Positions 44,189 to 56,977 of a DNA stretch of 64,000 nt are shown one piece after another. Position 1 is the stretch's first letter. Each line of letters starts with the position of its first letter. The position numbers were made by a program, and so were the translations under genes. This DNA comes from Nyssa sinensis (taxonomy: Eukaryota; Streptophyta; Magnoliopsida; Cornales; Nyssaceae), in contig CM018050.1 in NCBI GenBank assembly GCA_008638375.1, positions 29,727,723 through 29,791,722 on the forward strand. The letters are read 5' to 3'. The notes beneath the pieces were generated by a model. It had not been told where the DNA came from. It worked only from the letters and a program-made list of their open reading frames with translations, and searched no databases.

Positions 44189-44430
44189 CTTTAGGTCACA
44201 AATGAACACTTGAGAAATCAGACTTTGCACTTTTTGTTCATTAACCTTAAAGCCCAAAATTGCATAGACGATCTTTAGGTCACAAGTGAACATTTGAGCG
44301 AACATACTTTACGCTTTTTGTTCATTAACTTTAAAGCCCAAAATTGCACAGATGGTCTTTAGGTCACAAATAAACACTTCAGCAAGCATACTTCGCACTC
44401 TTTATTCATTAAGCTTGAATCCCAAAACTT
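44189..44430. repeat. 84-bp minisatellite, three copies
   Basis: Units start at 44189, 44273 and 44357 with ctttaggtcacaa; each contains aaYacttYagc, gcactttttgttcatta and aaagcccaaaattgca. The period is exactly 84 bp for the first two units, a multiple of three, but no coding frame is evident. Confidence 0.9.
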
Positions 44431-44470
44431 GATTCACGTAGAATCATCATCTAATTCTCCACAAATAAGA

Positions 44471-47400
44471 TGTCACACCCCGAATTTTCACAAACCTGGG
44501 GAGTGAGTGAAATAAACAAAAAGGAAATAATAAAGGATAATTACATGCATTTCAGTACTAACCCAATTCATGTTCTGTTACTAATCCATAGAGTCTTGCC
44601 CGTTGTTTCATAACATACAAATAAACATGTATAGTTTAGGGCTTATGCCCTTGTACAATATCAAAATACACCCCAAGGGCCAAAAATCCTCCATAATCCA
44701 TGTCTCCTTTGTTCTCCAAGATTTCCTCAAGTCTCAAATATCAGGAGCATCATCTGTAATATGATATCCCACGAATGGGTCAGCTTAACTGCTGGTATGA
44801 CATAATGCTAATGCAAGAAACAAGATTAAGGTGTGGCATGTGCAAAGTGTATATTTATAATCTAGATACTTTCTAGTTCATTAATACGATGCAATGAAAA
44901 TATGCACGACACACCCATACGCACTATGCCACACCCATGTCTCGTTTACAGACCGCATCCGATGGATCTGAGTACCAACTCCTGTTTACAGGCCTTCCTC
45001 CACTAGATCTGGGCACCAATGTAATGGCCAATTTTGGATTTTTCACCACAAGATCTACACCCTCATAATGCATAGCACCACGTGCTCAACCTACACTATG
45101 TTTCAAAGGATTCACCATATGCCAATATGCTTTGATTTCACCACACAATAATATAATCTCAATGAAGCATGCTTTAAATAATATATCATACTTGAAGCTA
45201 CAATAACATTTAAATCACAAAACTTGTTCCACATGAATACATGTCGCATATAGTCAATTTGAACACATAGTCACAGTTCATGTTCATCACATTACTAAAT
45301 TCTTAAAGAATGCAAGGAACATACAAGCATGTAAATAACCAACTCTAGGTTATCAAGAAAACATGTTCCAAATAATTCCCCAACAACAGTTTAGCATATA
45401 AATCATTTAATAAAATATTCCTAAACTTAACCCTATTTCTTACTTAGCAAAACATCATACCTAGAAGGGTTTTTCTCAACCCTTGGGAGTCGCGTCCACA
45501 ATGTAGTCAAATCAAACAATGAGAATATGGAAGGTCAACCCGCCTTGTCCTTTCCTTTCAGTTTTCCTAAAATCATTAAACACAACTCAGTTTATTGTTA
45601 CTTGAATTATGTTATTCATCAAATTTTATGTTTTTATTTCATGAGTTTCTTTTTTACTAAAATAAACTCTACCATTGAATTCGGAATGTTGAATAAAGTC
45701 GGTTTAGGATTTCGCGGAATTCAATTTAGGTATTTGTACTAAAAAGGGCAAAACGGTCATTTTACACTTTTACGGGTTCTTACTTCTCAAGACCTCTTTT
45801 GCAAATTGGACTCACGGTTGAGTCCAGAACACTCGGAATAATAAAAATTCACTATTCGTTTGCTTTAATCAGAGTTTGTTTGACTGCTTTTTAACTTATT
45901 GGCATTTTCGTAATTTTTTTTATTTTTAATTAATTAATTAAATTAATATTTTATTTTGGGGGGTCAGTTCGTAATGTACTATAAATTTTGGGTCTGAATT
46001 TAATTACCAAAACTTTTGGGTTAAATCAGAATTTCTGATTTTCACTATTCTAAATCATAATAGCCAAACTGTGGCTAATCCCAAAACAATGATAAGATAT
46101 CCCCATCCCCAAATCAATTCCTAATTTAATTTCTTAAGCCCATAGCCAAACACCCCCAATTCTCTTTTAATTTATAACGTAAAACGACGCAGCTTTGGGT
46201 ACCCAATACCTTGCGAGTGGGTCGGATCTAACCCGACCCAAACCGGTCCAGACCCAATACCCATAAACAGTTCTTCATCCTCCCCAATTCTCCGGTAGGG
46301 TTCCGGTGGGTCTCCGGAATCTTCTCCAGCGCCGGCGACCTTGTTCCAATCGATTTTCTCCCCTTTTTAATTGCGGTTTCCTTCCATTTTTCATGAGGAT
46401 TCTTTGTCTAACCTTTGTTTTTCATTTAAGCCATTAAAATTTCACGAATAGAGGGAAAACAGTGGCTCCGGCCAACTGGTTTCCTCTCTATTCCCTGCCT
46501 CAAACCCCATTGTTTTTACCCCTTTCCTCTTCAAATTATTTTCTGCACCTCACATAATTATTTTCCTAGCATTTAAATGGAGTTTTAAGCATTAAAATCT
46601 ATGAAACCGTATTATCATTCAAACTTGCAACTCAGTATTGCTAACTGATTTTTCAACCATTTCACTTGATTTCTTTTGCATAATTTCCCAAATTTTATAC
46701 TCTACAAGGCTCTCAAACTATAACTAAATCATCATGCTTCAAAATAGGTTGTATACATAGAAAATTCTAGAGAGAGAAAATAAATGGGTTTGTGATTTTT
46801 ACCTCAACAATGGCACCTCTCTCTCCTTGGCTTGCCTCTAACTTTCTCCTCAGTTTCTCACGTTGCTTTCTTTCTGATCTTTCACTCTAACTCAACGAAC
46901 ATATATACATATACATATCAAACACAATTACCCCTCTCTCTCTCTATTATTTCTCTCTCTACGACCAGGCCTGCTCACCCTATCCTCACTTGTATCAGCA
47001 GCCTGCACACACTCAACACACCTGACATACACACACACTGAACATACTTACTTACACACACACCATTAGCACACCCACTCACTTACACACAACAGTACAC
47101 ACACCCACTACACCCATTCCCACAAGCATGCTGAATGTGTATATATATATATATATAGATATACATAGATATTTATATTATATATATATATATATATATA
47201 CAATTATGTCCCCATGTGTACGCATACACATACACACTTAATTATACATATAATTATATACTTACACACATTTATACACATACATGTATATTTATATATT
47301 TTTATTCATTTGCATATATATATATATGTGTGTGTGTGTGTGTCTGTGAATATTATTCCTAGTTTAATTTAATTGAAAACAATTAAAATTTTAAAGAAAT

Positions 47401-47471
47401 TCAAATAGTGTTCTTTTAAAAAAAGAATTTATTCCCATTAATTTATTCCCATTTTTTTTCAAGTCTTTACA
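44471..47471 (-). mobile_element. Solo LTR (family X), copy 2, inverted
   Basis: 3001 bp from tgtcacaccccgaattttc to caagtctttaca: the reverse complement of the ends of the copy at 22981-25845. Shared interior blocks include tatgRcataatgctaatgc and cccacgaatgggtcagctt (44760-44820 here; 25520-25575 in copy 1), the CpG-rich block (46190-46350) and a microsatellite zone (47130-47345). Flanks are taaga (44466-44470) and gaaga (47472-47476), one mismatch. No internal genes. Confidence 0.85.
47130..47345. repeat. TA/CA/TG microsatellites in solo LTR copy 2
   Basis: (ta)n at 47139-47155 and 47180-47201, cacacata words and a (tg)n run at 47328-47342, at the same relative place as in copy 1. Confidence 0.9.
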
Positions 47472-47476
47472 GAAGA

Positions 47477-50400
47477 TCGTGTCTAAATCCATCTATAAAG
47501 TTTCTAAGATCCAACATGTGCGACAATCATTAGAATAATATGGATGGAGACAATTCTCACCACCAGGGAAAATCTCTCTACATAGTCAATATCCCCTTTA
47601 AGATAAGGCATAATTACTAGTTAATCAATCTTACACAAAAGGAAATCAATCATTCTCAAAGTTTGATTCTTTGCTAATTTAGCTCAAATTATCACTCATA
47701 GCAGTCATCCATACACTATTAAAATAGAAAACTCTTGCCTCTACATAAGAAGCAATATTCACTTAAACATGTGGAGCAATAGCTAAAAGTTATCCCTACG
47801 ATTTCACAAAGACGATGAGAAAATATTCTACATTTGCTTCTATACAACTAAGGATCTTAAGAATCTTCATCTAGTGGTACAATCACAACTAATGGTATAC
47901 TTCGACTAAGCGACAAGTCACTCCTATTATCCAAAACATCATCGACGATTACAGAATGAGATAACAATTTTCCACCATCGCCGAGAGATGGTGTGACTTT
48001 CATAGATTCCATTAACCCGCAAAGTTAAAGATCCTTTAAAGTTTTCTCATTGTGCAACTCAATCTAGTCATTCCTTAATTTGGGGTGCTCATTAAAAATC
48101 CAATGGCCCTTTAAACTTTCAAAAATAATATTTTAAAAAGCAATATTTTTTAAAAGTTAGGGCCAAGTTTTCTAAAAAATAATAAAGAATGTGAATAAAT
48201 CACATAAACCCCCAAAAGGCGATAAATCTTTCAAATTAGGCTTTTCACAATTCTCAAGCATAAAGGAACTGACTTTTAGGGTACTTTGTAAACGATATAG
48301 GCCACACAAAACATATTTACGCCATTATTGACCTAACTGTATAATACAAAATCTAATTTTCTTATTTTTCTCACATAATTATCTGAAACTAATCAAACAA
48401 GCACTCTCTCTTACAATTAGTGTGAAGAATTTTTGAATTCTTCAGTTTTGATACTCAAAATCTTGACAAATGCTTGCTTGAGTTAGGTGAGCAATCATAG
48501 TGCGAGTAACATAGTAAGAAAACAAGATGTTCTATTATGTGCCCAATTTTTATAATATTATGAGTTCGCATATGCTATTAGGAATAGATCTAATATATAA
48601 GGAGTAGGTCTACCTTACAAAAAAAAATGCTTCTTATAGGCCTTTCCAATCAAATAGGTTTCACATATTGATTAGCTAATTTTTGTGAGTAACCCCAACA
48701 GGTCTTCTCAAGCTAATCCAGTCATCCAATCTAGTTCAATATATTCATGTTATTGCTCAAAAAATAATATTGTGGAAAGTCATAAAGACATAACTCCAAA
48801 ACAATCAAGTAATCCAATGAGATAGGGTTACTATCATACTCATATAATGAAGTTGCTTCTAACATGAGTTAGATCAAACTAATCAATCTACAATGAACTA
48901 TTGTTTCACAAAGAATAAATAGTTCCATCCAGTCCTAAAGACTGAAATTTAAAAATGAGAAAAGTATAAAAATCAATTGGGTAAGAGATGAACCAAATGA
49001 CTAGTCAAACACCAATATCCAGTTAATTTATAGAAGGACATAAGTTGTTGAAAAGAAGAAATCAGTTCACTCTTGTGGTGATTAATTCTTATGCTACCCC
49101 TTGTGTACAATGTACAAAACATTATGAGTATTGTAAAGTCGCGCTCTCTACTATGCCATTTTATGCTTCTTACTCAATCTTTTCTTTATTTTGAATAAAA
49201 TGGTCAACTTTGACTCAGTACCCTTAGGAGCAAAATGACCCATTTTATTCCCAATAGCAGCTCATTCTTTAACATATCTATTTATCTGTCATGTATATCC
49301 CTATAACACTTGATTTTCTTGCCTACTTTTGGCGCAAGTTTCTCAGCCTTACCATACTTAAGTAACTTTTCATTATCTTTAAATATATGCCCAAAAGCCT
49401 TGTTTGGCCCACCATGGGCGACATGGTTGGCTGAGGAGTTCGTCTTTTGGCGCTTTACCTTTTGTCTCAAAATGACACATTATTTTGAAAAATATTTTTA
49501 TTTTAAATAAGTAACGTCATGTTGGGATTTAAAAAATATTTTAAATATAAGTCAAGGTACTTTATTATGAGAATTTGTTGTTTATCTAAGGCAAGTTTAT
49601 ATTTGTCATGGAACAAATCCAAACAAGTTTTCAATAAGATATATGTATATGTTGTTTTACATAATAAAGTGCATTCAACAACTTAATTAATTATGATAGG
49701 GTTCCATGTCTTAAGGTATTGGACTATGTTTCCTATTGATCAATGTCTACACATATGTTATATGTGTGATGTGATTATTCTAAGTATTTTTTCAAGTTGG
49801 CATTCACATTCATTGAGGCTATTTCACTACTACCATAGTTTGCAGGGTGAGATTTAAGAATACATTCATTATATTATTCTATTACCAGAAATTTATTTAA
49901 AAATTTATTTTATTTATTCTATTACCAGAAATTCATTTAAAAAAATATTTTATTTTACACTATAAGATCGAAAATTTCGCTGAACTTATAATCATTTCTC
50001 ATTTATGTAAGCAGAAGTATATTTTTAAATAATTTTAAGCAAAATAATTTTGAATTAAAAAAATTTAATTCATCTACACGATGATTTTGAATTAAAATAA
50101 ATTTAATACATCCACATAATAATAATAATCAGTACGCATGTTCTAAAGTGCATGAATTTTTTTCACTTGAGTCCATTTGGCATTCTAGTACATAATGCCA
50201 AGATAATTTATGAACATATGAGTTTGTAACGAAAACACCTATCCTTACAAGGCTTCATAAATAAATACAACATTTCAAAAATCTATTACATTGTGTAATG
50301 AACCTACCACATCAATCTACTAAAAGCAATAAAATAAATGAAAATTTCGCGCCAATATCTCATATATCTCAAAATTGACCTTGTTATTCTATACATCACC

Positions 50401-51520
50401 ACAAACAAGTGTAGTAGAACATCAATTAAATAAGCTCATCCAATCACAACATACATCCACATCCATAACAATATAATGTGTATGGATGGATGTTTTTACC
50501 ATACTTCACCATAATAGGAGTGGGTATTTGGGTCTCACAATTAATGGGGATTAATATTATGTAACAATAATGCACTAAATTATCCACGTGATAATTAAAA
50601 CAAAAATAATCTACACATGACCCCAAAAAAAATATGATCCACACATAATGTAATTGTTTCTAATTTCCAGAGTCTTTCTAAGAATTTTTTACCTTTAAAA
50701 TAAGTTTTTTGAAATTTTTAACTAATTTGTTTGGATAAAAAAACTAATTTTTGAAGCCTTAAAAATAGGTAAAAAAAATCCACCAAAAAATAATTTGGGC
50801 CTCCAACAGTGTACTAAACACTGATATGTAATTTTAATTATAAATATAGTTTTCTAGAATTTTTGAAAAAGCATTTAAATAATGTTTAACACTTTTTACC
50901 TAATAAAAAGTTAATTTAAAATATTTTCTAAAGTCTTAAAAATACAAAAATATATGTAGGTCCAAAATTTTGTGAGGATAACACACTCTCTGGGGTGTAA
51001 AAAAATAAGTCCCGGAAGATGATGCACGTGCTCCTACGCTCCTTGCTAAGATTGGGGGTTGCATTTCTTTGCAATTCATTTTCTTCAAAAATAAGATTTG
51101 ACTTATGATTGTGGTCAAATTTTGGAACCTCATATCTCACTCGTTTTTCGATGAAAAATTATGTACCATATATCGTTGGAAATCTTTTGGAACAAAGAAC
51201 AAATCGATATAAATTTCATGCACAATAATCGATGTTTATATATTGTAGTAAAACTCAAAGATTCGAATTAAAGTTGTATTTTCTTGAAAAACTAGAACTT
51301 TAAACTTAAATTTCTCATAGATCCGACGGTGGATCATCGTGAAATTTTAAGGGCTTTCATTGGGTTTCTAAAGAACACATCTACCGTGGTGAATCATTCA
51401 AAAAATGTTCTTATAATGATCTTTTAAAAATCAGCCGTGTGAGTTTAATGTATGCTTTTTTCTCTTAATAAATATACATGTATACAACACATATATATTA
51501 GCGAACACAAATCTATAATT
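47477..51520 (-). other. Interior of the old LTR element, no gene recognised
   Basis: Four kilobases without an ORF longer than ~70 codons and without Copia or Gypsy motifs that I can see on either strand. It is assigned to the element only because it lies between the two LTRs. Confidence 0.5.
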
Positions 51521-51530
51521 CTGATACTAA
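51521..51530 (-). promoter_or_regulatory. Decayed primer-binding site
   Basis: Plus-strand ctgatactaa; on the element strand ttagtatcag, differing from the Met-tRNA site tggtatcag in its first bases by changes consistent with deamination. Abuts the right LTR. Confidence 0.55.
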
Positions 51531-52047
51531 TGAAAGAAATACATAATAACATAAGAGGGTGTTAACCTTGATTACCTCTTCAGATCAAGAATGACAGAAG
51601 AGGAAACAGAAGTGGAAAAAGCGGCTTGTATTACGAGCTTTTTGGAAACACCATGAAAATTCTTAGAACGATGTAAGAGATCCTTCTCGTCATAAGACGA
51701 CTACAAAATCGAGTCGCTTATATATTTCCACAATCCAAGACCAATGGTACTATGATAGTCACTTAAGAAGAATTTAGAGAGAGTGTTATTCAAAATCTCA
51801 CGTGATAATTTGGAATACTATACATGAATGGATTAATCGCAATTAACCAATGCGTGTATGTTTATATCCCATGATCACAACTAATAGAATAACTTGCAAG
51901 ATTTACGTGATAATATCTAAGTTGGTCAAAACAATTAGAACATATAAGAGTTTTAACCACATATAAATTTTTATTATAATTATCACGATCCGAACAAATC
52001 TTGTAGATGTCAAATAGACTTGGGTCCATATGATCTAATATCCAATA
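51531..52047 (-). repeat. Right (5') LTR of the old element
   Basis: 517 bp partner of 40843-41346. Its expected transcription runs leftward, away from the GNAT-BRCT gene whose start codon is 419 bp to the right. Confidence 0.85.
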
Positions 52048-52465
52048 AATATTGCTACTCTTAAATTAACATTAAATTTCCAAAATTAAGAGAGTAAACT
52101 TAAAACATAGTTCACTTATGAGAAAAATCAATTATAATTTAGATAATCTTTTGTTCTCTTCTGTTTTCTCTTAATAAGTAATTTATTTATTTATTTTTAC
52201 ATAATTTAAGCATACAAGAATTTTGTTTAATTATAATTGTATTTTTGCAAACTTATTTTCAAATTTTCCTAATTAAAAAATATTTTTTTTAAAATTGATA
52301 TATATATATATATATATATAGATATTAAGTGCAAATTTTTTTTTGCAACGCCCGTGCTATGCACGGGTTCAACGTTAGATATAGAAGGTATGACCCTTTC
52401 CTGCCCATATATACTTTCGCAAGCTTCTCCTCAAAGCTAAATCAAGTATTACGCCGAACCAAACT
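52048..52465 (+). promoter_or_regulatory. Upstream region of the GNAT-BRCT gene
   Basis: Expected promoter and 5' leader. Contains a (ta)n run (52299-52320). The hairpin cccgtgctatgcacggg (52351-52367) followed by ttag (52375-52378) resembles a Helitron 3' terminus with the usual ctag altered at one base. If so, the proximal promoter is partly transposon-derived. Confidence 0.45.
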
Positions 52466-55400
52466 ATGGCGCCAAAAAAGAGCTCGGCGACTCCCTCGTC
52501 GATACCAATTGGTAAAAGCCCTAGTTTCTCAGAAGCCCTAGAAATCAATAATTGAAAAGTACCATTTTAAATCGTAATTTTCAATTTTCTCAGGGAATTG
52601 TGAAGTCGTTGTGGAAGCGAAGAACTTCACCTCTAAATCGGATCAAAACAGCCTTCAAATCTCGATCTCCAAAAACGCCAAAATCAAAATCTCAGGTACT
52701 GATTCCAGCTATTTTCACTTAAACAATGCTAAATCTAGCTTTGTAATATATGCATATTTACGTATCATGTTTTATCAAAGACCCGAAAAATGAGTTTAAA
52801 ATTTTTTGAAAGATATCAAAACTACAGAGTGCTTTCGATTGAAAATTAGAGTATCTTTTATATTCAGTTATTTTCTTAGCATCCAAACATAATACAAGTT
52901 TTTACATTTTTTTAAAATAATAGAATTAATGGGTTTTCGTTTGTATTGTTAAATGTATTGTATTTGGCAGTGGTAGATGGCAAGAATAGAAAGAACTGTA
53001 GCAATCTTTGTCGTTCTGAATCTGAGGAATGTGGTAAAGATTTTCAAATGAGTTGCTTGTTTGCTTTAACTTTGATTCTGGGCACGTGAATAATTAATTG
53101 GTATTGATACATGAGATCTCTTTGATGACTTTTGAGTTACTTCAATTAGGGGATTGCTACTTCGTGCTAGTTAACCCCAAAGATGTAGATAGCTGTGCCA
53201 AGTCTCTGCTTCAGGTATCTCTCTCTTTCTATATGACATACATACAATTGCATACATAGTCACATACACATAAATACTGTGTGTGTGCAATGGCATGGTT
53301 AAGTTATTTTGGACACACTTAAGTCTGTGGTGTGCCAGCACTATGTATGTCAGAATGCAAACATTTTTTGAACACTATAATTTGGTTGTGTTACTCACTG
53401 CAGCTACTGAGCCAGGCTAGTAAATATGTTGGTACATGTTTTTTTTTTAGTGGGGAAATGCATGGAGATTCTGTTATTAGTTGCATTCGTTTCCTTCTTA
53501 CGTTTTATTTTTTTTTTTTGAATGAGAAGATGAGAAATATTTGGTATATTTCTTTTGGTATATTTATCATAGTACTATCTATAATCTATTTTACTTGTAA
53601 TTTCCAGTTCTGTTTTTGGGTTGTGTTTTTGCCATTTGGATTCATTTCGTTCACTTGTAATGAGCCGTCTCCTTTTAATATATACATGGTTCTAATATTC
53701 TGTGTTTATGCTGTTGCAGGAAGTGCTAAATTTATACACAAAAGAACTACCTGCAATGAATTATGCTGCAAATACTGGAAAGGAATCAATGTTTCTTGAA
53801 AGATGTGTATCAAATGGGTAAATATGCTTCTCAAATGCTATTTTTTCTTGGCACTCCTGAGTGTTCCTCTCCAAAGTGATGGAAACTCTGAATGCTTACC
53901 GTCACTGCCATTCTTAACATGTTCTCGAAGATATGTAGTATTTGAAAATGCAGAAGTCAATTCCTCCTTATTAATAGTGATAATAATTTGCAAGTTCTTG
54001 TAGCCTCTGGTCATTAAGAAAAATTATATTCTCTCTGCAGGAAGTATTGCACATTGCTTTTGAAATCCAAGTCCGAGGAAGGTTCTGGAGAGGTAGGTTT
54101 GCTTTGGCCAAAATTTTATATACCTGTCACTATGCTGGTAGGATATATGATGAAAGATTCCTCTCCTGTGTTACCATGTTTTATATCTTACTTAAAACTA
54201 TGATTGGAGACAATCGTTATGACTTACGAGTTGCATTAATTCATTTCCTTCCTTAAAACCTTTGCTTTGAAAGGTATTGATGCCAATGCCTCATGGTTCA
54301 ATGATGGCAGTTCACGCCACAAAGGTCAATTCGCCTAAAGTGTACATCTCATATCTCGATTTGAAACCGTATCTTGAGACCATGTCATTTAAACATGACC
54401 AACATTGGGTTTTCACCCAATATTTTTGTTATTTAAAACTTGAAAAAAATGCTTTCTTCCTTTTTTTTTCTTAAAAAAATCTCCATTTTTTCCAACCAAC
54501 ACTTTTGTTCTAAACATTTAGAATTTGGAGGAACCTTTTATGCATGTATACAAGGACATTGGCTTTAGAGATTGGAATTTTGTTCCTGGTTGTTGAATAG
54601 ATAAGTTGTTATTACCCCCAGATTATTCTTGATGACATCTTTGCAAATTTATTAATGATATACATATGAGGGTATTTTTGTATATATTTTTAAGGGGTGT
54701 ACTTTTTTAATTGCTATAAAGTATAAATACATGCTACTGATCCCAGTTTGGGCTGTCCAACCATTATATTAACAATTGTTTCCTGGTAGTAGAGCAGCCC
54801 CTGAAACCCACAGCTGAATTGATCTTCTCTGTAATTCTTTCTTTCACCTTTCTATCTTTTTCTTCTCATCATGGTCTCAAGTTCATCTTATTATTCACTT
54901 CTAACCTTCTCCAACGGCATCCCCACCAATCTATGTCTATGAGACTTGATTTCTAAGAGATTTTTGGTTGGGAGAGAGTATTTCATGCCCCTCCTTATGT
55001 GTAATAATCTCTTGGGGTACATTAGTGGTACAATTGCTGCACCTCTAATGACCCCTTAACTTTGTTCTATTCACATTTTCTTTACTTTTTTGGGCACTAC
55101 CATAATTGGATGTGGAGAGCCTTTTGCAATTTTTATTTTGTGTAAAGATTTCCTGGACAAAAAATATCCCTAATCTTAAAGTAACAAGGCCAGTCACCCG
55201 AGGAAATTTTAGTAAAACAATTTTTATTTAAACAAGCGCTAGCCTCATCACCAGTTACCTTGGTTGAGATGATTGCCTAAGTAACGCCTTAGTAAACATA
55301 CCTTGCCCAGGATGTTGCAAGGCACTATTCCCGATCCTCCCCTCGCCTTACTGTCTAGGCAAGTGCCCAAATGCTTTTTACTACCCTAGTCCAATACTTT

Positions 55401-56946
55401 GTAACGACAACTTTCAAAAAACTCAATGGTTTTGAATTGGGTTAAAGCTATGGAGGATGATATAACGCTCTTCTTCATAATCAAACTTGGACACTAGATC
55501 CTTATTGTCCCTCATATGCACAATATTATATTTTCATTGGAAATGAATTTTACGGTTTTAGGGCAGAATGTCTTGCCTTCTTTCCTTTTTTCCAAATACT
55601 GTAAGTACTTCCTGGCATTAATTATTCTTATGAGCTATTTTGTAATATCATATTGAAACCAGTTCAGCAAATAATTTTTAGCAATCTTGGGTTAATAAAA
55701 TCAATTTAAATTTGAAGTTCTTAACTTTCTAACCTCCATATGTTTCTTGAAGTGTAATTGTGTCTCTGGTGTTATTTTCAATAATTTCTTATATGCTCTC
55801 CCCCAACACACCTCTAACATATGCTAAATGAATAGTCATCGCCATGGAATGTGATGCAGTGTAAAAAGCACTGTTTACTAAATAAAAGGCCTCTCTGTGG
55901 ATGTGAGTGCTTGCATTTGAGCAACTATATATGTTTCTTTTTTCCATTTTATACTACTAATACGCATTGATATCTACCTCAACTAACTGCTTCATTCTTC
56001 TTATATATTTATCTATACGTCCATCTATTTACTTTTTAAGTTATTTATATATGTTTTAGATAAACATTGCTTGGTTTATGATTCTTTTTCCTTTTTTCCC
56101 TTCTATGCTCAGGTTATTTCTGCAATTACTTTTCAAATAATTCCTGCTGATACACAATATGCTGAAGTTCCTCTTGCTGCTGTTAGTTCAATCTACCAAC
56201 GCAAGGTCTTGTGCTTGTTCCAGTTCTCATTCAATCCTATATAGTTGTGAGAGTTGTCCTGGTGCATAATATCATTTGATCTGTTGCAGTTGTTATGTTG
56301 ATGACTTGTAGTTCAACTACTGGTGACACTTAATATCTGGTTTCTAGGAGAGAAACCTAATGTGTTATGCTGCTATTTAGAACCTAATATTATATTTATT
56401 GGTTTTTAATCATATAATGGGTAATTACAGCAGATGTTTCAGTTCAGAAATATAAACTAGGTAACATGAGTACATAGTGCTAGGAGGTGGTAACACGAGC
56501 CTTTTAAAGTGAAAAGGTGATTCACATTATTTTTTCCCCATTGCTTTAATGATATCATGTAATTTTAAATCTATCTAAAATTCTTGTAGTAGTAAATCAA
56601 TGTCTACTTTTGTTTTCAACAGAAAGTCATGTTCTGGAATCTGGCTTACATTAAGTTGAATTTTGGAATACATTTCAGTGAAGTCTTTTGGCATAATTTC
56701 TTACTATTAATCTCATTTGGGCAGTCAATTAATATGATTCAGTAACTTGCAGGGTGTTGGTTGCCTCTTGTACCTTGAATTGAGAAAGAGACTAGAGAGT
56801 ATTGGTGTTCGCACTATATTCTGTTGGGGAGATAAGGAATCTGAAGGATTTTGGCTTAAACAGGTACACCTTAAGTGGTGCTTGTTATTAAATTGGAGCA
56901 GAACCTACTTGTAGCTAGTTGTTGATTCAACTCATTACACACCTAA

Positions 56947-56977
<31 letters not shown>

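Larger units (their letters stand above)
40843..52047 (-). mobile_element. Old Copia-type LTR element without recognisable pol
   Basis: Two direct repeats, 40843-41346 and 51531-52047, are diverged LTRs of one element in minus orientation. Support: the sequence beside the right LTR (ctgatactaa, 51521-51530) is a decayed Met-tRNA primer-binding site; that beside the left LTR (tctctcactcatcc) is the complement of a purine tract followed by TGTTGGA, a common Copia junction; flanks aaaat and aatat differ at one base. The ~10.2-kb interior includes a nested MITE and a 3-kb solo LTR, leaving ~6.5 kb in which I recognise no gag or pol frame. It is either a large non-autonomous element or decayed beyond recognition by eye. 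Confidence 0.7.

Noticed and set aside
54277..54474. Extra exon of the GNAT-BRCT gene in intron 6
   Set aside because: Exons 6 and 7 join in phase and continue the GNAT strand directly; inserting this piece would break the fold.
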